A DNA stretch of 64,000 nucleotides from Cryptomeria japonica (lineage: Eukaryota; Streptophyta; Pinopsida; Cupressales; Cupressaceae). Location of the stretch: assembly GCF_030272615.1 (NCBI RefSeq), contig NC_081410.1, positions 572,207,241 to 572,271,240 on the forward strand, written 5' to 3'. Position 1 is the first letter of the stretch, and every line of letters starts with the position of its first letter. The position numbers were made by a program, and so were the translations under genes. This document shows, one piece after another, positions 55,751-64,000 of the stretch. The notes beneath the pieces were generated by a model, which was not told the DNA's origin, made no database searches, and worked only from the letters and a program-made list of their open reading frames with translations.

Positions 55751-58700
55751 GATACAAATTTAAGAAGAATAAAGACAAATCTTGTTACATTGTTGATGAA
55801 AGAGTGACTGATGATTTTGATGAGGATCTGGCAGACAATGGATGGGTTTTTGTTGCTATAATAGAAGATCAACTGACACCTACTGCTCAATCGGTATAAT
55901 AGGCCTTGGCAGCTAAAGTTGAAGTAAAGGATGAGTGGATCATTGATCCAGGATTCTCACATCATATGATAGGAGACAAAGGTAAATTCTTGAACCTTCA
56001 AGAATACAATGGAGGCTTAGTGAGATTTGGAGATGACAAAGCTTGTTTGATCAAAGGTAAGGGTACAATATCTCTTGATGGTAAGCATAACACTGACAAT
56101 ATTTACTATGTTGAAGGATTAAAGCATAATCTTTTGAGTGTTGATCAATTAGTTGAGAAAGGATTTTAGTTACAATTCAAAAATGGAAAATGCAAAATCA
56201 TGAATAGAACTAGTTTGGAAATTGCAACCGGTAATCAGACTAGAGGTAATATCTTTCATTTGAATAATAGTGAAAAGACATGGTTGATTGCACATATTGA
56301 TGAAAGTTGGCTATGGCATAAGAGACTTTGTCATGTAAACTTTGATTGCATGGTGAAAATCAGCACTATTAAGGTAGTTAGAGATTTACCTAAAATTGTC
56401 AAACCTCACAATACAGTATGTAAGGAATGTCAATTTGGAAAACAAGTTAGAGCTAGTTTCAAAAGTATTCCAGAAAAATCCAATAATGCTCTTGATTTAA
56501 TTCATACCGATTTATGTGGTCCAGCTAGAACTAAAAGCTTACAAGGTGATAAATATTTCATGCTAATCATTGATGACTATTCTAGAATGTGTTGGGTTAC
56601 TTTTCTCAGAGAAAAATCAGAAGCACTTGGAAAGTTCAAACTGTTCAAAGCAATGGTAGAAAATTAAACCGGTAAGAAAAATAAATGTCTAAGATTAGAT
56701 CAAGGAGGATAATTTACATCTAAGGAATTTAATACATTCTATGAAGTAAATGGAATCAGAAGACAACTATCAGCACCTCAAACACCACAGCAAAATGGAG
56801 TTGTTGAAATGAAAAATAGAACTTTCTTGGATGCAGTAAGAAGTATGTTATCAAAAGTAAACCTACCACATGTATATTGGAAAGAGGCAGTCAGTACAAC
56901 GGTCTATACATTCAACAAAGTTCACATCAAAGGTGAAACTGGTAAGACCCCTCATGAACTATGGTTTTGTATTACTCCTACTCTTAAATATTTTAGAATT
57001 TTTGGAAGTAAATGTTATATCAGAAGAGATGAGTATATTGGCAAATTTGATCCTAGAAGTGATGAAGGAATATTTCTTGGTTATTCATCTAAGAGAAAGC
57101 CATATACATGTTTTAACAAAAGATTGCAGAAAATTGTTGAAAGTACAAATGTAAAGATTGATGAACAATTCAAAGGAACTTCAAGGTATATAGACTCTGA
57201 ACTAGCAACATAAATTTTGACAAATGAACCTACACTGAATACACCAGTACAGAATGAAGATCCAATTACACCAGTATCATCAGAAAATTCCACACTAACT
57301 AAAGAACAACAATAAACAAAGACACCCCAGTATGTAAGACTGAATCCTTTTGAAGATCAGATAATTGGAAATAAGTTTAAGGGAGTTATGACAAGAGGAA
57401 GATTGGAAAATGAAGAGGTATGTCTTATTTCTCAAATTGAACCATCATCTGTTAATGAGGCATGTGAAGATAAATATTGGATTAAAGCTATGGAAGAAGA
57501 ATTAGAACAAATTGAAAAGAATAACACTTGGACATTAGTTCCCCGGCCTAAAGATACAAATGTAATTGGAACCAAATGGGTATTCAAAAACAAACTTAAT
57601 AAAGATGGTAAGTTTGTTAGAAATAAAGCAAGACTAGTGTGTAAGGGATATTCTTAGAAAGAAGGAAGTGATTACAATGAAACCTTTGCTCTGGTAGCTA
57701 GAATTGAGGTAGTTAGATTATTTTTGGCTTTTGCAGCACATAAGAACTACAAAGTATATCAAATGGATATTAAATGTGAATTTTTGAATGGAGATCTTGA
57801 AGAAAAAGTTTACATTTAACAACCTAATGGATTTTCTTTGATAGATAACAAAGATATGGTTTGCAGGTTAAGAAAAGCTTTGTATAGATTGAAGCAATCT
57901 CCAAGAGCTTGGTATGGAAGATTGGATAAGTATCTTTTGAAGATTGGTTTTTCTAAAGGTAATATAGACAACAATTTATATTATAAAGTGACTAATGATG
58001 ACATCCTGGTTATAGAAGTATTTGTTTATGATATAATCTTTGGAAGAGAAGATGGATTATGTAAATAATTCTCTATTAAAATGCAACAAGAATTTGAAAT
58101 GTCTATGATTGGAGAAATAAAATTCTTTTTAGGATTGCAGATTTCACAGACTGATAAAAATATATTCTTGAGTCAATCCAAGTACTTAAAGGAGTTATTA
58201 AAGAAATTTGGGATGGAGAACTCTAAACCAGTAAGCACACCTATGACTACAAATGACAAACTATCACTAAGGGATGAATCTACACCTATTAATCCAACTA
58301 GATACAAATCTATGATAGGAGGTTTACTGTATTTGACACAAACCAGACCTGATATTATGAATGTAGTATGTATTGTTTCAAGATTTCAGAGTAATCCTAG
58401 AGAAAATCATGAATCAGTAGTAAAAAGGATTTTCCGGTACTTACAAGGCACTATAAATCTTGGATTATTGTACCCTAGAGATGAAAACTTTGAATTATGT
58501 GCATACACAGATGCAAATTGGGCAGGAGATGTGGATGATAGAAAAAGAACTGCCGGTGGAGCATTCTTTCTTGGAAATAGACTTGTTTCTTGGTTGAGTA
58601 AGAAACAAACTTGTACATCTTTATAAATAGCAGAATTAGAATATGTTGCAGCAGCAACTAATTGTACATAGGCACTATGGCTTAAGCAAATATTGAAAGA

Positions 58701-58974
58701 CATAAAGGTAAAATGCAAGGAACATATTACTATCTATTGTGATAACACTACAACAATTGATATATCTAAGAATCCGGTATTACATTCTTAAACCAAACAT
58801 GTTTCTATCAAACTAAATTTTCTAAGGAAAATTGTAGAAGCAAAGGAAATAAAACTGGTTTATGTGAATACAAAAGAGAATATTGCAGATATCTTTACTA
58901 AACCTCTACCTAAGGAGACTTTTGAATATCTCAGAGATCAGCTTGGGGTCATACCCCCATTGGTAGAGACTTAG
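55751..58974 (+). pseudogene. copia-F1 pol
   Basis: The protease motif reads I-I-D-P-G-F-S-H-H (about 55945). A TAG lies at 56167-56169, integrase GGEF has GAA changed to TAA (56710-56712), and RT has TAG at 57655-57657; all three coincide with copia-1 stops. Integrase pieces lie at 56200-57213 and RT at 57388-58626 with FVYDIIFGRED, where the FVDD Asp is replaced by Tyr. RNase H reads AYTDANWAGDVDDRKRTAGG. The end FEYLRDQLGVIPPLVET stops at 58974. The RT catalytic change plus stops make it inactive. Confidence 0.8.
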
Positions 58975-59352
58975 GAAGTTGATGATTGTCATCAACCAAC
59001 AAAATTAACCAAGAAATATTTTACTCCAACTTTGATGTGAAGCTACTTCTCAGGGGGAGTAGTTGGTATACTAAATTGATTGGTATTTTGTATATAAACT
59101 TGGCCTGGTAATAAATTTGGCATTTGATGTCAAAGGGGGAGAGATTGGTATGGAAAAACACAAGAAAAACACATGTTGCTCCCAGGGGGAGAGATTGTTG
59201 TTTGGGAGAGATTATTACTCTCTGTATCTATATTTTGATTTCTGGTTATGATCTCTTTTTGGAGATTTTTGGTTTTTGGTATTTGACATTTCTGTTTTGG
59301 CACTTTGATGGTTTTTCCATCTTGTGTTTTCATCAATGCCAAAGGGGGAGAT
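58975..59352 (+). other. copia-F1 3' untranslated region and polypurine tract
   Basis: Non-coding, with three GGGGGAG-type blocks (near 59055, 59137 and 59186) and the final AAAGGGGGAGAT at 59341-59352. Short ORFs here are not supported. Confidence 0.6.
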
Positions 59353-60407
59353 TGTTGGTATTTTGGTATGGTTTTGTCATTGATGTCAACACCTACTAAA
59401 CACTTATCAACTCTAGCACTTCAGAGAATCAGAACCATTCACCGACAAGCAAGTGACTCATGCACAGTCACTGGTATCTGGTACACTAGCAAGATATAAT
59501 GATCACTGTCACTTGGAATGATATGGAAAACACTTGGTTATGTCGAAGACATCGTGTGGACACTTTTTCTTGGAGTTTTGTTTATTGGTATATTAGCATT
59601 TGCATATTTGTTGTTACTGACAAATAGGTCCAGGTTACACTGACAGGTTTATCTTTTCTAGATCAGCATGGCACGCTATGGAGATGACTTATTATTGTTG
59701 TAAATGCATTAAGTTGACATATTAAATCAGTTATTGCATCGGGTATTAATTGATATGTAAATTAATTTTATTGTAATATCTTGTAGAGCCGACCTACTAA
59801 AATTGGTCCTAGGTTATGGTATAAATGCAAGATCTTATTTTTAAGATCGTATGTGGAATGTGAAAAAGGATTGTGTGAAGGTATATGTGAAAATAAGTAG
59901 AGCTATACATGGAGACATCATTTGAATATTAAAGGAGGGTTTTTGAGAAGACAATCAGAACTACACCGGTACTGAATCTAGCATATGAAGATGCTATTTT
60001 GAGCAATACATTCTTATTGGATTTAACCATCCAACTGTAGTTAGTGTGACTCCCATTTTGTGATTGAGTAGTGAGCTCTAGGTGCTTGGCCTTTATGCAT
60101 ATGCAGACCCCATTTGTATACACTTACTATCTGTAGTAGTATCATCTGATTGTGGGTAAGGTTTCCCACCATGGTTTTTCCCCTTACAAGGTTTCCACAT
60201 ACAAATATTGGTGCTATGTGTTGTGGATGACTTTGTCTTTTTTTTTCATGCATTAATCCTTACCGGTATTACAATTAACTATTAAAACTATCTACCGACA
60301 TATTAGATTGGTTTACCGGTATTAAGCATTAAGTTGGTTAAGTTGTTTTTGAATTTATTTGACAACTGATTCACCCCCCCCCTCTCAGTTGTCTCTGAGA
60401 CCTAACA
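59353..60407 (+). repeat. Second (shared) LTR of copia-F
   Basis: About 1055 bases from TGTTGGTATTTTGG to GAGACCTAACA. TATAAAT at 59820-59826. It serves as 3' LTR of F1 and 5' LTR of F2. Confidence 0.8.
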
Positions 60408-60409
60408 AT

Positions 60410-60421
60410 TTTTATCAAAGC
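60410..60421 (+). other. Degenerate primer-binding site of copia-F2
   Basis: TTTTATCAAAGC, where GG of the usual TGGTATCAAAGC is replaced by TT. Its position and spacing are standard. Confidence 0.6.
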
Positions 60422-60463
60422 TTAGTCCTCTTTTGCAGAAGTTTGATAGCTTGAGGAGATCCA

Positions 60464-61370
60464 ATGTCTACTAACTATTTCAGGAAGGATAGTCCTAAAC
60501 TTGATGGAACCAACTTTGGCATATGGAAGATCAAAATGGAGACACATTTAAATTGCAATGGAAAAGACATCTGAGATGTTACAAAGAATGGTTATACTAC
60601 TCCTACTCAGAGTCAACCCAATCCACCCAACTTGACTAAAGATGAGGAAAATGATTACAAAGCAAGAGAAACACTTTTGAACGCATTATCTAATAAACAA
60701 ATCATGGGACTATCAGATAGGTCTACTGCTAAAGCTATATGGGATCATTTGGAAACATTGAATGAAGGAGATTCCATAGTCAAAATTGCAAAACTTGAAA
60801 GCTTCAAGATCAGGTATGAACATCTGAAAATGGAAGAAGATGAAAGGATATCTACTTTTATGGAAAGAGTAAAGGAGATTGTTTTGGGTATTAAATGTTG
60901 TGGAGGAACCTTAAGTGAGGATGAAATTGTTTCAAAAGTTTTAAGAGGATTGCCACCGGCATATAAAATGAAGGTTACTGCTATAAATGAGTTAAGAACA
61001 ATGCCTAATACATCAGTAACTAGGGATACATTGATTGGAAAACTTTCAGCTTTTGAAATTGAAGAATTTGGTCATGTTGTTACTATAAAGATAGATTTAG
61101 CCTTTAAAGCATCAACATCATCTGCACCATCATTTTATAAATCAGATTGGAAAGCCTTTTATGCAAGAGAACTTGAAGAAAGCAGGAAAGAAAATGAAGA
61201 ACTTGAAGCACTATTTGCAAGGAAAATGCCTAAAATTCCAGTTGGAAGTAAGTATGAAGGTAAAGCACCCTTTAAATGTTTTAACTACAATAAGATTGGT
61301 CATATGGCTTCAAGATGCCCTGATAGACATGCTAGACTAAGATAAGAAGCTAGAGGAACATACAAGACTA
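60464..61370 (+). pseudogene. copia-F2 gag
   Basis: Starts MSTNYFRKDSPKLDGTNFGI, one TGA early (60571-60573), then a 237-codon open frame (60632-61345) with RSTAKAIWDHLETLNEGD and LSAFEIEEFGHV. A clean CCHC knuckle CFNYNKIGHMASRCPDRH closes it (second Cys changed to Tyr). It is the best preserved gag of its lineage in the window. Confidence 0.8.
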
Positions 61371-64000
61371 ACCCTGAATATCAGAGATACAGATTTAAGA
61401 AGAATAAAGATAAATCTTGTTACATTGCTGATGAAGGAGTGACAGATGATTCTGATGAGGATCTGGTAGACAATAGATGGGTTTTTGTTTCTATAACAAA
61501 AGATCAACCGACACGTACTTCTCAACCGATAGAACAGGCCTTGGCAGCTAAAGTTGAAGTAAAGGATGAGTGGATCATTAATTCAGGATGATCACATCAT
61601 ATGACAGGAGACAAAGGTAAATTCTTGAACTTTCAAGAATACAATGGAGGCTTAATGAGATTTGGAGATGACAAAGCTTATTTGATCAAAGCTAAGGGTA
61701 CAATATCTCTTGATGGTAAGAATAAAACTGACAATGTTTACTATGTTGAAGGATTACAACATAATCTTTTGAGTGCTAGTTGATTAGTTGAGAAAGGATT
61801 TTAGTTACAATTCAAAAATGGAAAATGCAAAATCATGAATAGAACTGGTTTGGAAATTGTAACAGGTAATCAAACTAGTGGTAATATCTATCATTTGAAT
61901 AATAGTGAAAAGACATGCTTAATTGCACATATTGATGAAAGTTGGCTATGGCATAAGAGACTCTGTCATGTTAACTTTGATTGCATGGTGAAAATTAGCA
62001 CTATTAAGGCAGTTAAAGATTTGCCTAAAATTGTCAAACCTCACAATATAGTATGTAAGGAATGTTAATTTGGAAAACAAGTTAGGGCTAGTTTCAAAAA
62101 TATTCTAGAAAAATCCAATAATGCTCTTGATTTAATTCATACCAATTTATGTGCTCTAGCTAGAACTAAAAGCTTACAAGGTGATAGCTATTTCATGTTA
62201 ATCATTGATGACTATTCTAGAATGTGTTGGGTTACTTTTCTCAAAAAAAAATCAGAAGCACTTGGAAAGTTCAAATTGTTCAAAACAATGGTAGAAAATG
62301 AAACTGGTAAGAAACTCAAATGTCTAAGATCAGATCAAGGAGGAGAATTTACATCTAAGGAATTTAATACATTTTGTGAAGTAAATGGAATCAGAAGATA
62401 GCTATCAACACCTCAGACACCACAACAAAATGGAGTTGTTGAAAGAAAAAATAGAACTATCTTGGATGCAGCATGAAGTATGTTATCAGAAGAAAACCTA
62501 CCACATGTATATTAGAGAGAGGTAGACGGTATAGCGGTCTATACATTCAACAAAGTTCACATCAAAGGTGAAACCAGTAAGACCCCACATGAACTATGGT
62601 TTGGTATTACTCCTACTCTTAAATATTTCAGAATTTTTGGAAGTAAATGTTATATCAGAAGAGATGAGTATATTGGAAAATTTGATCCTAGAAGTGATGA
62701 AGGAATTTTTCTTGGTTGTTCATCTAAGAGCAAGGCATATAGATGTTTTAAAAAAAGATTGCATAAAATTGTTGAAAGTACAAATGTAAAGATTGATGAA
62801 CAATTCAGAGGAACTTCAAGGTATATAGACTCTGAACTGGCAATAGAAAGTTTGACAAATGAACCTACACTGAATCCACCAGTACAGAATGAAGATCCAG
62901 TTATACCGGTATCATCTGAAAATTCCACACTAACTGAAGAACAACAACAAATAAAGACACCCCGGTATGTAAGATTTAATCATTCTGAAGATCAAATAAT
63001 TGGAAGCAAGTTTAAAGGAGTTATGACAAGAGGAAGATTGGCAAATGAAGAGCTATGTATTATTTCTCAAATTGAACCATCATCTGTTAATGAGGCATGT
63101 GAAGATAAATATTGGATTAAAGTTATGCAAGAAGAATTGAAACAAATTGAGAAGAATAACACTTGGACATTAGTTCCCCGGCTTAAAGAGAAAAATATAA
63201 TTGGAACCAAATGGGTATTCAGAAACAAACTTAATGAAGATGGTAAGGTTATTAGAAATAAAGCAAGACTAGTTTGTAAGGGATATTCTCACAAAGAAGG
63301 AATTGATTACAATGAAACCTTTGCACTGGTAGCTAGAATTGAGGCAGTTAGATTATTTTTGGCTTTTGCAGCACGTAAGAACTACAAAGTATATCGAATG
63401 GATATTAAATGTGCATTTTTGAATGGAGATCTTGAAGAAGTTTACATTGAACAACCTGATGGATTTTCTTTGACAGATAACAAAGATATGGTTTGCAGGT
63501 TAAGAAAAGCTTTGTATGGATTGAAGCAATCTCCAATAGCTTGGTATGCAAGATTATATAAGTATCTTTTGAAGATTGGTTTTTCTAAAGGTAATGTAGA
63601 CAACAATTTATATTATAAAGTGACTAATGATGACATCCTGGTTATAGAAGTATTTGTTGATGATATAATCTTTGGAGGAGAAGATGGATTATGTAAAGAA
63701 TTCTCTATTAAAATATAGCAAGAATTTGAAATGTCTATGATTGGAGAAATAAAATTCTTTTTAGGATTGTAGATTTCACAGATAGATAAAGGTATATTCT
63801 TGAGTCAATCCAAGTACTTAAAGGAGTTATTAAAGAAATTTGGGATGGAGAACTCTAAACCGGTAAGCACACCTATGACTACAAATGATAAACTATCACT
63901 AAGGGATGAATCTACACCTATTAATCCAACTAGATACAAATCTATGATAGGAGGTTTACTATATTTGACACAAACTAGACTTGATATTATGAATGTTGTA
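61371..64000 (+). pseudogene. copia-F2 pol (continues past the window)
   Basis: The protease reads I-I-N-S-G-stop-S-H-H, so the catalytic Asp is Asn and a TGA follows. A TAG at 61802-61804 is shared with copia-1 and F1. Integrase keeps DQGGEFTSKEF (62330-62360) and NGVVERKNRT. RT is open for 319 codons (62759-63718) with [34 protein letters not shown] and [16 protein letters not shown] at 63770-63772 matches copia-2. RNase H lies outside the window. Confidence 0.8.

Larger units (their letters stand above)
53708..64000 (+). mobile_element. Tandem Ty1/copia array copia-F (LTR-internal-LTR-internal)
   Basis: LTR (53708-54765), internal region F1 (54766-59352), LTR (59353-60407) and a second internal region F2 (60408 to the window end). 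The two internal regions and LTRs are near-duplicates. The middle LTR is followed directly by F2's primer site and gag with no target duplication, so this is a tandem sharing one LTR, as unequal LTR recombination would produce. F2 has fewer lesions than F1. The right end is not in the window. Confidence 0.75.

Noticed and set aside
54396-60253. Repeated minus-strand ORFs at 16494-16697, 54396-54608 and 60041-60253
   Set aside because: They fall inside LTRs near the primer end. Conservation is explained by LTR copies, and there is no known motif.
1-64000. tRNA, rRNA, CRISPR or bacterial operon signals
   Set aside because: None seen. Primer-binding sites resemble tRNA ends only over 12 bases, and repeats are LTRs or short degenerate units without regular spacers.

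Overview
This window looks like repeat-rich intergenic DNA from a very large plant genome, most likely a gymnosperm (conifer-type). It is AT-rich. Almost every recognisable reading frame belongs to an LTR retrotransposon, most are riddled with stops and frameshifts, and elements are inserted inside one another. I see no intact host gene, tRNA, rRNA or CRISPR array. The conifer assignment is an inference from style, not from a marker gene.

Layout, left to right. 1-2.7 kb: 3' half of a Ty3-like element (copy A) that has gag and protease but no reverse transcriptase. 2.7-7.15 kb, minus strand: an unusual LTR element (ZK copy 1) with a coiled-coil protein carrying five CCHC knuckles and a second ORF of unknown function. 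7.15-9.6 kb: LTR-like and Ty3-like debris. 9.56-33.41 kb: one decayed minus-strand gene of an uncharacterised conserved family, cut into three pieces by two insertions. These are a Ty1/copia element (copia-1, 10351-16861, CTTTG target duplication) and a 15-kb Ty3-like gag-protease element (copy B, 17100-32216). Copy B itself holds a solo LTR (20125-21291) and a young 6.1-kb element C (22909-29016, CTATC duplication). Element C has an internally inverted structure and carries the one long uninterrupted ORF of the window (789 codons, antisense gag-protease-integrase).

33.41-37.18 kb: minus-strand copia-D, truncated and fused to the broken 5' LTR of copia-2 (37176-43562). 43563-45260: ZK copy 2 on the plus strand (knuckle ORF plus the homologous second ORF). 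It is interrupted by the 5' LTR of ZK-like copy 3 (45261-46027, continuing at 53341-53515). That LTR is split by minus-strand copia-E (46028-53335, perfect TAAAT duplication). ZK copy 3's N-terminal ORF is then cut at 53708 by a tandem copia array, LTR-internal-LTR-internal, which runs off the right end of the window.

The copia copies share premature stop codons at identical sites, which suggests that defective copies were mobilised in trans. The least conventional material is the ZK family (three copies, two proteins, no pol seen), the gag-protease-only Ty3-like family (copies A and B share a conserved C-terminal tail), the split uncharacterised gene, and element C with its inverted arms and a very GC-rich island. 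All boundaries were read by eye.
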